Shown piece after piece: positions 1 to 9,400 of a DNA stretch of 64,000 nt. The position numbers were made by a program, and so were the translations under genes. Position 1 is the first letter of the stretch. Each line of letters begins with the position of its first letter. The stretch is taken from the NCBI GenBank assembly GCA_947495575.1, contig CANLZL010000001.1, forward strand, positions 1 through 64,000, given 5' to 3'. The DNA is from an uncultured Nioella sp. (GTDB taxonomy: Bacteria > Pseudomonadota > Alphaproteobacteria > Rhodobacterales > Rhodobacteraceae). Under the pieces are notes generated by a model. The model had not been told where the DNA came from. It saw nothing but the letters and a program-made list of their open reading frames with translations, and ran no database searches.

Positions 1-211
1 GTCGACCGAAGCGCGCGCTTCGTCAGGCTGCGCAGCAGCCCTCCTCAGCGCGCAGCTGCCGCGGAAGAATGCACAGGGGAGGGGCTTGCGCCAAACCCGA
101 CGCAGGGCAGATCACCGGCTATGCCCTTCTTCTTTGCAAAAATACCCCGGGGGGTGCGGGGGGCTGGCCCCCCCCCCGGTCGGATGGCCGCAAGGCCATC
201 CGATGTTAGTA
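1..211. other. Gene-free 3' flank of the ALDH gene
   Basis: I see no coding sequence here. The stretch holds a short palindrome near the left edge (GAAGCGCGCGCTTC), then one copy of the dispersed TATTTTTGCAAAGAAGAAGG element and a GC-rich hairpin, which look like the 3' end signals of the leftward aldehyde dehydrogenase gene. Any gene further left is outside the window. Confidence 0.5.
125..201 (-). repeat. Dispersed terminator-like element, copy 1
   Basis: Read on the minus strand, the end of the ALDH gene is followed by a perfect 8-bp hairpin (GGATGGCC, 4-base loop, GGCCATCC), a G-run/C-run hairpin around GGGGGGCCAGCCCCCC, and then GGGGTATTTTTGCAAAGAAG. The same hairpin plus TATTTTTGCAAAGAAGAAG arrangement recurs near 10990, 23840 and 34024. 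It fits an intrinsic terminator, but conservation continues past the U-tract, which termination alone does not explain. Confidence 0.65.
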
Positions 212-2563
212 TTATTCGCCGTAAGGCACCCAGATGGTTTTCACCTCGGTCGCAGCCTGCAGGAACCGCGTTCCTTCGCCAGCCGTGCTTGCCCAATCGG
301 GATTGCGGCCATAATTGACCCATGTCCTTTTCAGGTTCCCGGACGCCGCTTTTTCGACTGTTTTGGAAATCTCGGCGGTTGAGAAGCTCCATACCGCATC
401 TACATCCAAATGACTGGCGACCGGTCCGGCAAGATCCGCGTGGTTTCCGGTCAGGATATTTACCACGCCGCCCGGAACATCGGAGGTGTCGAGAACCTGG
501 TAGAGGTCGGTCGCTGAAAGTGGCGCTGCCTCACTGGCGACAAGGATGATCCGGTTGCCCATGGCCATGGCGGGCGCAATCACTGACAGCGCGCCGAGAA
601 GGGGCATCTCATCCGGAGCGAAGGCAGCAACCGTGCCGACAGGTTCATTCATCGCAAGAGCAACGCCCCTGATCGGAACGGATTTGGCGGCGCCGTCATA
701 TTTGTCGGCCCATGCCGCGTAGGAGAAGAGGCGCGACAGGCTGGTTTCAACTTCTTCAGTCGCCGATTTGGCGCTACGGCCGGTCTGGGCGGCGATCCTT
801 GCGGCAAACTCCTCGGAACGGGCCGACAGGTTTTCCGCCATGTAGTAAAGGATCTGCGCCCGAAGGTGGCCGGTGGTCTTGCCCCAGCCCGAGGCCTTGC
901 CCGCCGCTTCAACCGCGTTGCGGATATCCTTGCGGTTGCCGATCCCAACGTGGCCCAGCAGCTTGCCACGGGGCGAATAGGCCGCTTTGGAATATCCGCT
1001 ATCGGGACGGGCCTGCTTGCCGCCGACATAGAATTTCGCGGTGCGGTCGATGCCGGTGGCCTCTTCGTCAGCCGCCGCCGCCGTATTGGCCGGCTTTACG
1101 GGCTTGGTGGCAATGTCGGGCTTGAGATAGGCCAAAAGCCCCTCCCATCCGCCTTCGCGGCCAAAGCCGCTTTCGCGCACCCCGCCGAAACCCGCTGCCG
1201 CGTCGAACAAGTTGGTGGCGTTCACCCACACGACGCCCGCCGCCAACTTGGGCGCGATATCCAGCGCCAGGTTGATATTTTCGGTCCAGAGGGTCGCGGC
1301 CAAGCCATAGCGCGTGTTATTGGCAATCTCGACCGCTTCGCCGGGTGTGCGGAAGGTGGTCGACACAAGTACCGGGCCAAAGATCTCTTCCTGCATCAGC
1401 GTGGCGGCAGTCGACAAGCCGGTAATCAGTGTGGGCGGATAGAAGCAACCTTCGGAGGGCAAGTCGATCGGCGCGTGATAGGTCTCGCCGTCGGTATTCT
1501 CGCTGACCATTCTGGTGATCTGGGCATGTTGCACCGGATCGACCACCGCGCCGATATCGATGCATTTATCCAGCGGATCACCGGCACGCAGAGTGGCCAT
1601 GCGGGCCTTGAGGCGTTTGTGGAAATCGTCAGCAATGCTTTCCTGCACCAACAGGCGTGAGCCTGCGCAGCAGACCTGGCCCTGATTGAACCAGATCGCA
1701 TCGACCAGCCCCTCAATGGCGCTGTCGATATCGGCATCTTCAAAGACGATATAGGGCGATTTTCCGCCCAGCTCTAAGGTGAGGGCCTTGTCGGATCCCG
1801 CCGTCGCCTCGCGGATTTTGCGGCCCACAGAGGTGGAGCCTGTAAAGGCGATCTTATTGATATCGGGGTGATCGACCAATGCGGCCCCGGTGGCGCCATC
1901 GCCGGTGACGATATTGACGACCCCTTTGGGCAGTCCAGCTTCCTTGCAGATATCGGCAAAGAGCAGCGCAGTAAGCGAGGTGTATTCAGCCGGTTTCAGA
2001 ACAACGGTGTTGCCCGCCGCCAGCGCCGGTGCGATTTTCCAGGCCAGCATCAGCAGCGGGAAGTTCCAAGGGATAACCTGACCGCAAACCCCGAGCGGCA
2101 AATGCCCGGGTAGTTCGGCGTCGCGTAATTGGGCCAGACCGGCGTGATAGTAGAAATGCCGTTGCGCCAGCGGAATGTCGATATCGCGGGACTCGCGGAT
2201 CGGCTTGCCGTTGTCCATCGTCTCCAGCACCGCGAAAAGGCGGGAATGTTTCTGCAAGAGCCGGGCCAGCGCATAAAGATGGCGGGCGCGTTGATGGCCG
2301 GTGAGTTTCGACCAGCGCGGAAAGGCCTTGCGGGCCGCCGATGTGGCCGTGTCGATTTCAGCGGCGGTGCCTTGGGTGATCTGCGCCAATTCTTCGCCGG
2401 TGGCGGGGTTTTTTGTGGCAAAGGTCTGGCCGGGCGCGGTGAAGCTGCCGCCGATGAAATGGCCGAAGGTGGCATTATGTCTGGCAATCCAGGCAAGCGC
2501 CTCGGAATCCGATTCCGGGGCCGGGCCGTAGTCCATGGATTCGAAGATTTCGGGGATGTTCAT
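212..2563 (-). CDS. ALDH16-type aldehyde dehydrogenase with C-terminal pseudo-ALDH domain
   Basis: A 783-residue protein with two aldehyde dehydrogenase folds in tandem. The first (about residues 40-480) carries the catalytic set: an ELGGKSP glutamate motif and the nucleophile in GQVCCAG (Cys298). The second (about 520-783) aligns in its first half (CoA/NAD-fold features such as PGGVVNILTG) but lacks both the ELGG glutamate and a GQxC cysteine and ends early, so it should be catalytically dead. This is the ALDH16 architecture, for which a Rhodobacteraceae (Loktanella) enzyme has been structurally studied. It probably oxidises an aldehyde with NAD+. The neighbour deoC yields acetaldehyde and glyceraldehyde 3-phosphate, so acetaldehyde is a reasonable substrate guess. 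I chose the start MNIPEIFES; an upstream extension of 24 codons has poor family support. Confidence 0.9.
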   Translation of the reverse strand: MNIPEIFESMDYGPAPESDSEALAWIARHNATFGHFIGGSFTAPGQTFATKNPATGEELAQITQGTAAEIDTATSAARKAFPRWSKLTGHQRARHLYALARLLQKHSRLFAVLETMDNGKPIRESRDIDIPLAQRHFYYHAGLAQLRDAELPGHLPLGVCGQVIPWNFPLLMLAWKIAPALAAGNTVVLKPAEYTSLTALLFADICKEAGLPKGVVNIVTGDGATGAALVDHPDINKIAFTGSTSVGRKIREATAGSDKALTLELGGKSPYIVFEDADIDSAIEGLVDAIWFNQGQVCCAGSRLLVQESIADDFHKRLKARMATLRAGDPLDKCIDIGAVVDPVQHAQITRMVSENTDGETYHAPIDLPSEGCFYPPTLITGLSTAATLMQEEIFGPVLVSTTFRTPGEAVEIANNTRYGLAATLWTENINLALDIAPKLAAGVVWVNATNLFDAAAGFGGVRESGFGREGGWEGLLAYLKPDIATKPVKPANTAAAADEEATGIDRTAKFYVGGKQARPDSGYSKAAYSPRGKLLGHVGIGNRKDIRNAVEAAGKASGWGKTTGHLRAQILYYMAENLSARSEEFAARIAAQTGRSAKSATEEVETSLSRLFSYAAWADKYDGAAKSVPIRGVALAMNEPVGTVAAFAPDEMPLLGALSVIAPAMAMGNRIILVASEAAPLSATDLYQVLDTSDVPGGVVNILTGNHADLAGPVASHLDVDAVWSFSTAEISKTVEKAASGNLKRTWVNYGRNPDWASTAGEGTRFLQAATEVKTIWVPYGE

Positions 2564-2717
2564 GATTGGCACCCAGAATTTGTGTTGGCCCCAAAAGTTA
2601 CGGAGGATCGCACCCGGCCTTGAGGCTGGGCGCAATCGCGCCCGCCCTGGGGGGCGGGGTCGGGCGCGATCCGGTTCGCGAGCGAACCGGTCAGGTCATA
2701 TGTCGGGACGGCCAGGA

Positions 2718-3725
2718 TCATCCCATCGGATGCCGGTATGAGGCGGAATAGGCGCCGGTCAGGTGATGTTCCAGCTGCCGTTCGATATCGCCCAGCAGGG
2801 AAGAGGCGCCGAAGCGGAAGAGGTCGGGCCGCAACCAGCGATCGCCCAGTTCCTCTTTCATCAATGACAGGTAGACCAGCGCGTCTTTGGCCTTGGAAAT
2901 GCCGCCGGCGGGTTTGTAGCCCACGCGCGTGCCGGTCGCCTGATAATAGGCGCGGATGGCGCGGATCATGGTCAGGCTGACGGGCAAGGTGGCATTGACG
3001 CTTTCCTTGCCGGTCGATGTCTTGATGAAATCGGCCCCGGCCATCATCGTGATCAGGCTGGCCTTGGCAACGTTCCTGAGGGTACCCAATTCGCCAGTGG
3101 CAAGGATCGCCTTGACATGGGCGTCACCGCAGGCGGCACGAAACTCCTTCATTTCGTCATAGAGCGCCTGCCAATTGCCGGTCAGGACGTGGTGGCGCGA
3201 GATCACGATGTCGATTTCCTCGGCACCGGCGGCAACGCTTTCCTCGATTTCTTTGACGCGCAGATGATAGGGCGAGAGGCCGGCCGGAAAGCCGGTGGAG
3301 ACTGCGGCCACAGGGATTCCGGTGCCGCGCAAAGCCTCAACCGCGACCGGGATCATTTCGTGATAGACGCAGACCGCGCCGGTGGTGAGGTCTGGCAGGC
3401 CAAGGGCCGCCAGGATCTCGGGCCGGGCTGGTTGCCTGGCCTTGGCGCAGAGCCGGCGCACCCGACCAGGCGTGTCATCGCCTGCCAGGGTGGTCAGGTC
3501 GATACAGGAAATGGCGCGGGCCAGCCACGCGGCCTGAAACTCTTTCTTGACCGAGCGGCGACCGGGCAGCGTGGCGGCGCGGCGTTCGATGGCGGAAGTG
3601 TTGGCCTGTACCGAGGCGACCCAATCCAAATCCAGATCCATACCAGCGTTGCGGGCATGGCTGACCTGTGGCAGGCCGCGGGTGGTCTGAGTATCGGTTG
3701 TGGCATCTAGCGTTTTTGGCGACAT
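2718..3725 (-). CDS. deoC: Deoxyribose-phosphate aldolase
   Basis: Class I aldolase of 335 residues that splits 2-deoxyribose 5-phosphate into acetaldehyde and glyceraldehyde 3-phosphate in nucleoside catabolism. The Schiff-base lysine lies in FIKTSTGK and the second catalytic lysine in GYKPAGGI, both intact. It is longer than the E. coli enzyme because of an N-terminal extension of about 75 residues, as in other long-type alphaproteobacterial DeoC proteins. The ATG start follows GAAGG with 9-base spacing; a TTG directly before it is in frame but less likely. The ALDH16-type gene lies 154 bases downstream on the same strand, suggesting a shared transcript that removes the acetaldehyde formed. 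A palindrome 22 bases upstream may be an operator. Confidence 0.95.
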   Translation of the reverse strand: MSPKTLDATTDTQTTRGLPQVSHARNAGMDLDLDWVASVQANTSAIERRAATLPGRRSVKKEFQAAWLARAISCIDLTTLAGDDTPGRVRRLCAKARQPARPEILAALGLPDLTTGAVCVYHEMIPVAVEALRGTGIPVAAVSTGFPAGLSPYHLRVKEIEESVAAGAEEIDIVISRHHVLTGNWQALYDEMKEFRAACGDAHVKAILATGELGTLRNVAKASLITMMAGADFIKTSTGKESVNATLPVSLTMIRAIRAYYQATGTRVGYKPAGGISKAKDALVYLSLMKEELGDRWLRPDLFRFGASSLLGDIERQLEHHLTGAYSASYRHPMG

Positions 3726-3747
3726 CAAAACGGGCCTTCAAGATATT

Positions 3748-3761
3748 TGACCATTTGGTCA
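3748..3761. promoter_or_regulatory. Palindromic operator candidate upstream of deoC
   Basis: TGACCATTTGGTCA: 6-bp arms TGACCA and TGGTCA around two bases, centred about 30 bases before the deoC ATG. Placement is suitable for a dimeric repressor of a deo-type operon. The cognate regulator is not in the window, and no family can be assigned from the site alone. Confidence 0.4.
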
Positions 3762-3967
3762 GAATTGCTCTGCAACTTGCCATGCAGCGGGATCAGAGGC
3801 AAGCGGAGCCTCCACGTCAATACCATGCTTTTACATTATGCTGTTACAGGTTCGGCCAGAAGATGGGTTTGCACAACCCTTGTTGCGACGTTGGCTCAGT
3901 GTCGGGCAGTCGATTATTCGGGCGGGCTTGGTCCTCGATGCGATCGGTGTGGTCTGACATAGCCATG

Positions 3968-4000
3968 GAAAGAGAAACGGCCCACCAATTCGGCGGGCCG
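3968..4000 (-). terminator. Intrinsic terminator of the pilin-like gene
   Basis: On the minus strand CGGCCCGCC, loop GAATT, GGTGGGCCG (9-bp stem with one G-U pair) is followed by TTTCTCTTT. It lies 27 bases past the stop codon of the pilin-like gene. The remaining stretch up to deoC holds no gene I can support. Confidence 0.75.
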
Positions 4001-4026
4001 GATCAAATGCGATTGCTGTCTTTGGA

Positions 4027-4503
4027 TTAGAAGAGGGCCGCAACCTCATCAGCGGTCAAGTTACCGCTTGGAATATCAATCCCTCGTTCGGCCATGATCA
4101 TCTGTTGGACCGCGATGTAGTCGGCCCGTGTGGCGTCACCCCCCACTGCGCTGGCGTAATCGGCGGTGTACATGGCAGTGATTTCTGCGTCGCTGAGCGC
4201 GCTCCAGCTGTCATAGGTGTTTTCAACCCAATTGCGGCCTTCTGCATCCGGACCCCAGCTTGGGCCGTGCAGACCCATGTTAACCGGCGTATATCCAGCG
4301 AGCCAATCAGCGACAGAGGTTCCGGTGTCAAACGAGGCGGAAATCTCAATGCCGGTCATAGTACCACTGACCGCTGTGGATTGGGTTTGCATTCCGCCCG
4401 ATACCACCGCTGTCGTTGCGATACCCAAGCCGACTAAACCAGCCGTCAGGACAACCCAGTCGACGGTAATTGCGCCGCTTTCATCTTGCCAAAAGTTCAT
4501 CAT
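4027..4503 (-). CDS. Flp/Tad pilin-like protein with enlarged C-terminal domain
   Basis: A 158-residue protein beginning MMNFWQDESGAITVDWVV. The N-terminus is class IVb prepilin-like: a short polar leader, a glycine before the presumed cleavage point, Asp at position +5 of the mature chain (Flp pilins usually have Glu), and a hydrophobic helix of about 20 residues. The remaining ~115 residues are polar and unlike the tiny tail of true Flp pilins, so this may be a minor pilin, pseudopilin or secreted pilin-like protein. ATG ATG follows a GGAG Shine-Dalgarno with 9-base spacing; a TTG further up is less likely. The motif GAITVDWVVLTA is identical in the small gene at 62974. No assembly genes are adjacent. 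Confidence 0.75.
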   Translation of the reverse strand: MMNFWQDESGAITVDWVVLTAGLVGLGIATTAVVSGGMQTQSTAVSGTMTGIEISASFDTGTSVADWLAGYTPVNMGLHGPSWGPDAEGRNWVENTYDSWSALSDAEITAMYTADYASAVGGDATRADYIAVQQMIMAERGIDIPSGNLTADEVAALF

Positions 4504-4613
4504 TTTACTGCTCTCCAAGAAACAAATTTGGAACTAGTATTGTCGGTAATTTGGGCGGCTCTGCGGCGCTGGCTGGGTCGCCACGCGGCGATTTTCAAGC
4601 TTTTAGCGGATAA

Positions 4614-5810
4614 CTAGCCGTCTGAGATACAGATGACGCGCCCGGTGGCTGTAGAAAAATCGGACAGGCGCAACAGGCCAGATTGCCCAAGGATTTGCGC
4701 CGCGTGTGCGCTGCTTTCCTGCCCGTCCACTGCCTGTTCTGCTGGCTGGACAACCAATCCCGACGTGTATCGCGTGACCCGGGTCGGCAGGTAATACGGC
4801 CGCTCTGCGATAAGGCGTCCAAGACCATCTTGTCTGAGGTCAAAGAAAAGGATGGCTCCAGTGCGCTGGCCGGTTGCCCACTGCGAGGCGATGAAATTGC
4901 CAAGCGAATAGGCAATGAAAGTTGGCCGGCCGTCATTGGTCTCGTAATGCTCGATCGGTTGCAGCACATGAGGATGAGCACCGACTACCGCACTTGCGCC
5001 CGCATTCAACGCGGCGCGGGCCAAACGGCGTTGGTTGGCATCGGGGCTGTGCGTGTATTCCGCTCCCCAATGCGGAGTAAAAACCACGGCGTCGATGCTG
5101 GGATCGGTCGAGAGCTGTCGGATGTTGGCCAGAACTTCGGCCTCATCCCCATAACACAGCAAGGCCTGACTTGCCGGATCGGCCCGACCATTTGTGGAAA
5201 ACGTGCAGGCAAGGAAGGCGATATCGTACCCCTCGGATGACACAACGGTGTACCAAGGCGCATTTGGCGCGCTGCGCGGACGCGTTCCGGTGTGGGCCAA
5301 ACCGGCGGCATCGATTGTCTGAAGGGTCAAATCAACGCCAAGCGGCCCGCGATCAAGCGCGTGATTATTGCCGGTTTGTAAAACGTCAAATCCTGCATCA
5401 TCCAGTGCTGACACCAGTGAGGGGTGATAGTTAAAATTGGGATAGCCGGAATAGATCACACCGTCGAAAATCGGTGCCCCCGGCGGGCCGGCCACACCTG
5501 ATGGCAGCACATCACGGGCAACTGGGCCTTCCAAGTTGGCAATGGCAATATCGGCCTGCCGAAGATACGGCGCAACATGGCGAAACTGGGCGCGATACCC
5601 CTCGGGTTGATCAGCGGCATCTTGCTGGAGAAGAATATGCATCAATACATCGCCAACGGCGGCGATAGTGACGGCGCCTGGCTGGAAAATCTCAGGCCCG
5701 GTGCCCGTTCCCCGGATGCAGGCGGTTTCTGTGTCCTCGGCGGTAGGCACACAAGAGGCAGTGAGCAAACCGACGGCAAGGGCCGATGTACGGTGGAACA
5801 TAGCTGTCAT
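4614..5810 (-). CDS. CapA-family protein (PGA_cap metallophosphatase fold)
   Basis: A 398-residue protein with an N-terminal export signal ending in LLTASC, a possible but imperfect lipobox (Cys20). Most of the chain is the CapA / poly-gamma-glutamate synthesis type domain, a calcineurin-like phosphoesterase relative: AAVGDVLMH near residue 52, a NLEGP motif, TGNNHALDRG, and a late FTPHWGAEY and GAHPHVLQP pair supply the expected metal-binding Asp, Asn and His residues. Substrate is unknown; relatives act on cell-surface polymers or are uncharacterised. It starts directly after the putR stop codon with no gap, so it is probably cotranscribed with putR, although no link with proline use is evident. 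Confidence 0.8.
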   Translation of the reverse strand: MTAMFHRTSALAVGLLTASCVPTAEDTETACIRGTGTGPEIFQPGAVTIAAVGDVLMHILLQQDAADQPEGYRAQFRHVAPYLRQADIAIANLEGPVARDVLPSGVAGPPGAPIFDGVIYSGYPNFNYHPSLVSALDDAGFDVLQTGNNHALDRGPLGVDLTLQTIDAAGLAHTGTRPRSAPNAPWYTVVSSEGYDIAFLACTFSTNGRADPASQALLCYGDEAEVLANIRQLSTDPSIDAVVFTPHWGAEYTHSPDANQRRLARAALNAGASAVVGAHPHVLQPIEHYETNDGRPTFIAYSLGNFIASQWATGQRTGAILFFDLRQDGLGRLIAERPYYLPTRVTRYTSGLVVQPAEQAVDGQESSAHAAQILGQSGLLRLSDFSTATGRVICISDG

Positions 5811-6302
5811 CTAAAAAGCCCTGTCTTTGACGGAATCCATGGAAACATGGGTCGAGGTCTGTCCGACATGCGGCAGGGAAGAGATCACTTCGCCAAGGAT
5901 ATGACGGTAATCCTGCATGTTCTTGGTGCGTACTTTCAAAAGGTAATCAAAGGCACCGGCAATCATATGGCACTGTTCGATTTGCGGCACCTGCAATATC
6001 GCTGTGTTGAAATCCCGCAAGGCAGCCTCGGTCGTGTCCGTCATCTTGACCTCGACAAAAGCAACTTGTTCTTGCCCCAGTTTTTCTGGATCAACTACGG
6101 CGCGAAAGCCAAGGATTACCCCCTCTTTTCGCAGACGATTAACCCGATTCTGGCACGGCGTTTTTGACAGACCAACCTGGGCTGCAATTTCTGTCACAGG
6201 CAAACGCCCATCTTTCAACAGCAAATCAACGATCTTGCGATCGAACTGGTCAAGTTGACCTGAAAGGGCGGATTCTGTGGGCAAGGTGATCACCTGCAAC
6301 AA
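5811..6302 (-). CDS. putR: Lrp/AsnC-family regulator of proline use
   Basis: A ~160-residue Lrp/AsnC protein: an N-terminal helix-turn-helix (DRKIVDLLLKDGRLPVTEIA, then GLSKTPCQNRVNRL) and a C-terminal ligand-sensing RAM domain ending in a conserved beta strand region. It is transcribed divergently from putA with about 100 bases between, the arrangement of Rhodobacter capsulatus PutR, which is known to activate putA in response to proline. There is no ATG near the 5' end, so translation must begin at TTG or GTG; candidates lie at 6302, 6299, 6293 and 6284. The true N-terminus may therefore be a few residues shorter. capA-like gene follows immediately. Confidence 0.88.
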   Translation of the reverse strand: MLQVITLPTESALSGQLDQFDRKIVDLLLKDGRLPVTEIAAQVGLSKTPCQNRVNRLRKEGVILGFRAVVDPEKLGQEQVAFVEVKMTDTTEAALRDFNTAILQVPQIEQCHMIAGAFDYLLKVRTKNMQDYRHILGEVISSLPHVGQTSTHVSMDSVKDRAF

Positions 6303-6340
6303 GAAAATAGGTAAGGTAGACTAACTTTGAGCCTATCAAA

Positions 6341-6374
6341 GGCAACTTGCCTAATCAACTTGCGATACTATAGA
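6341..6374 (+). promoter_or_regulatory. putA promoter with overlapping inverted repeat
   Basis: TTGCCT and TATAGA, 16 bases apart, make a fair sigma-70 promoter 27 bases before the putA start. The -35 hexamer is the right arm of a perfect inverted repeat GGCAA-C-TTGCC, placing a dimeric regulator where it would touch RNA polymerase. PutR is the obvious candidate, but this is inference. Confidence 0.5.
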
Positions 6375-6400
6375 CCATCACCCTTTTTCAGAGGTTCAAA

Positions 6401-9400
6401 ATGCTCATGTCGACCGATTTGCGTCATACCATCCGTGCTTATCATCTGGCCGATGAGGCGGCGCTGTTGTCCCAACTGCAATCTGATCTGGCCCCCGATG
6501 ATGCCGCCAAGACGCGGATCGCTTCGGCTGGGGCTGATCTGGTGCGCGCTATCCGTCATGACAGCAAGCCGGGCCTGATGGAGGTCTTTCTGGCCGAATA
6601 CGGGCTGTCCACAGAAGAGGGCGTGGCGCTGATGTGTTTGGCAGAGGCGCTTTTGCGCGTGCCGGACGCCGAAACAATGGACGCGCTGATCGAAGACAAG
6701 ATCGCGCCGTCCGAATGGGGCAAGCATTTGGGCCATAGCTCATCTTCGCTGGTCAATGCCTCGACCTGGGCGCTGATGCTGACGGGCAAGGTTCTGAAAG
6801 AGGACGAAGAGACTGGAATATCCTCTGTTCTGCGCGGAGCAGTCAAACGTCTGGGCGAACCCGTGATCCGCATCGCCGTGCAGCGCGCGATGAAGGAAAT
6901 GGGCCAACAGTTTGTGCTGGGCGAAACCATTGGCGAGGCTGTGAAGCGCGGCAAAAGCTGGACCAAACGTGGCTTCACCTATTCCTATGACATGTTGGGC
7001 GAGGCCGCGATGACTGCGGTTGATGCTGAAGGGTACTTGAACGCTTATGCCGGCGCGATTGCGAAGCTGGCCGCAGAGTGCCGGTCGAAAGACATTCGCG
7101 AAAACCCCGGTATCTCGATTAAACTCAGCGCCCTGCACCCACGCTATGAAGAGACCCAAAAAGACCGAGTGATGGCGGAACTGGTGCCGCTGGTGCTGCA
7201 ATTGGCGCGGCAGGCAAAAGCTGCGGGTATGGGCCTCAATATCGACGCGGAAGAAGCCGACCGGCTGGACCTATCGCTTGACGTGATCGAGGCTGTCCTG
7301 TCTTCGCCTGATCTGGCGGGCTGGCATGGTTTCGGTGTGGTGGTGCAGGCCTATGGTAAACGCGCCAGTTTTGTCATTGATTGGCTTAATGAACTGGCCA
7401 CCCGTCTGGACCGCAAAATCATGGTGCGGTTGGTCAAAGGGGCCTATTGGGATACCGAAATCATGCGTGCACAGGTAGAAGGGTTGGCCGGGTTCCCGGT
7501 CTTCACCCGAAAACCGGCAACCGATGTGTCGTACATCTGCTGCGCCCGCAAATTGCTATCCTATTCTGATCGGATTTATGGGCAGTTCGCTACCCATAAC
7601 GCGCATACAACGGCGGCGATCATTGAGATGGCAGAGGATAAAGACGCGTTTGAATTCCAGCGCCTGCATGGCATGGGCGAGGCCCTGCACGAAATCTTGC
7701 ACGAAAAACACGGCACCCGTTGCCGGATCTATGCACCTGTTGGTGCCCATAGCGACTTGCTGGCCTATCTCGTGCGTCGCTTGTTGGAAAATGGGGCCAA
7801 CAGTTCCTTTGTGAACCAGATCGTTGACGAAGATGTTGCGCCTGAAGAGGTCTCGGCCGATCCCTTTGCAGAGCTTGCCGTTGCAATGGCCGAACCGGCG
7901 CCGGGTGTTGTGCGCCCAGAACGGCTGTTCGGTGACCGCAAAAACTCACGCGGGTTGGACATCCATTGCCGTGATGACCTTGAGGATATCCGTGCCGCGC
8001 GTGCGCCCTTTGAAAAGGCGACATGGCACGCCGCGCCCGTTCTGGCAGGGCCGGTTGAAGGCGAAACTGCTCAAGAGGTGCGCAACCCCGCGCGACACGA
8101 CGATCTGGTCGGTCACGTTGAAGAAGCAAGCCTCGCCGATGTTGAAACCGCATTTACTCATGCCAGGCCATGGGATGCCCGACCAGAGGAGCGTCGCGCG
8201 GCGCTGCTGCGGGCGGCGGACCTTTATGAGCGGAATTTCGGAGAGATATTTGCGCTATTGACGCGTGAAGCGGGCAAAACCGTAATGGATGCAGTGGCCG
8301 AACTGCGCGAAGCCGTGGATTTCCTGCGCTACTATGCAGGGGCCGCCAGCGACGCGCCCGCGCGTGGGATATATACCTGTATCAGCCCGTGGAACTTCCC
8401 GTTGGCGATTTATTCGGGCCAGATCTCGGCGGCTTTGGCGGCTGGCAACGCAGTTCTGGCGAAACCTGCTGAAACCACCAGTCTGATTGCGGCCCTCGGG
8501 GTGCGGTTGATGCATGAGGCCGGCGTGCCGGTTAGCGCGCTTCAGCTATTGCCCGGTCGCGGGTCGCTCATTGGCGGTGCATTGACCGGTGACGCGCGGG
8601 TCGGCGGCGTTTGTTTCACAGGCTCAACCGCGACTGCGCAACGGATTAACCGGGCGATGGCAGGCAAGGCCGCGCCAGATGCGCCGCTGACCGCAGAAAC
8701 CGGCGGGCTGAACGCTATGATTGTTGATTCCACAGCGCTGCCTGAGCAAGCCGTGCGCGATATCGTGGCCTCCAGCTTTCAATCGGCGGGGCAAAGATGT
8801 TCGGCTCTGCGCTGTCTCTATGTGCAAAAGGACATTGCCGAGCCGTTCCTTAAAATGCTGCAAGGCGCGATGGATGAGTTGGTCGTGGATGACCCGTGGG
8901 CGTTCAACTGCGATGTTGGGCCGATCATTTCCAGCGCGGCACGTGATGAGATTGCGGCCTATGTTGCCGATGCAAGGACAGAAGGTCGGGTGATCCACGA
9001 AATCAGCGCGCCGACACAAGGTTCGTTTCAGCCGCCCGTTGTAGTGAAAGTGAACGGGTTGGATGATCTGGAACGCGAGGTTTTCGGGCCTGTCCTGCAT
9101 GTGGCCACGTTTGAGGCCGATGAGATTGATCAGGTGGTAGAGACCATCAATGGCCGCGGTTTTGGCCTGACCTTCGGTCTTCACACCCGGATTGATGACC
9201 GGGTTCAGGAGATCACTGAGCGGCTGAAAGTTGGTAATATTTACGTCAATCGCAACCAGATCGGCGCAATTGTCGGCTCACAGCCTTTTGGCGGCGAAGG
9301 CCTTTCCGGAACCGGGCCGAAAGCGGGCGGGCCTGACTATGTCGCGCGTTTCTCAGCCGGGGCGTGCAACGAGGTTGCGATGCCCAAGGGACATGCCGCC

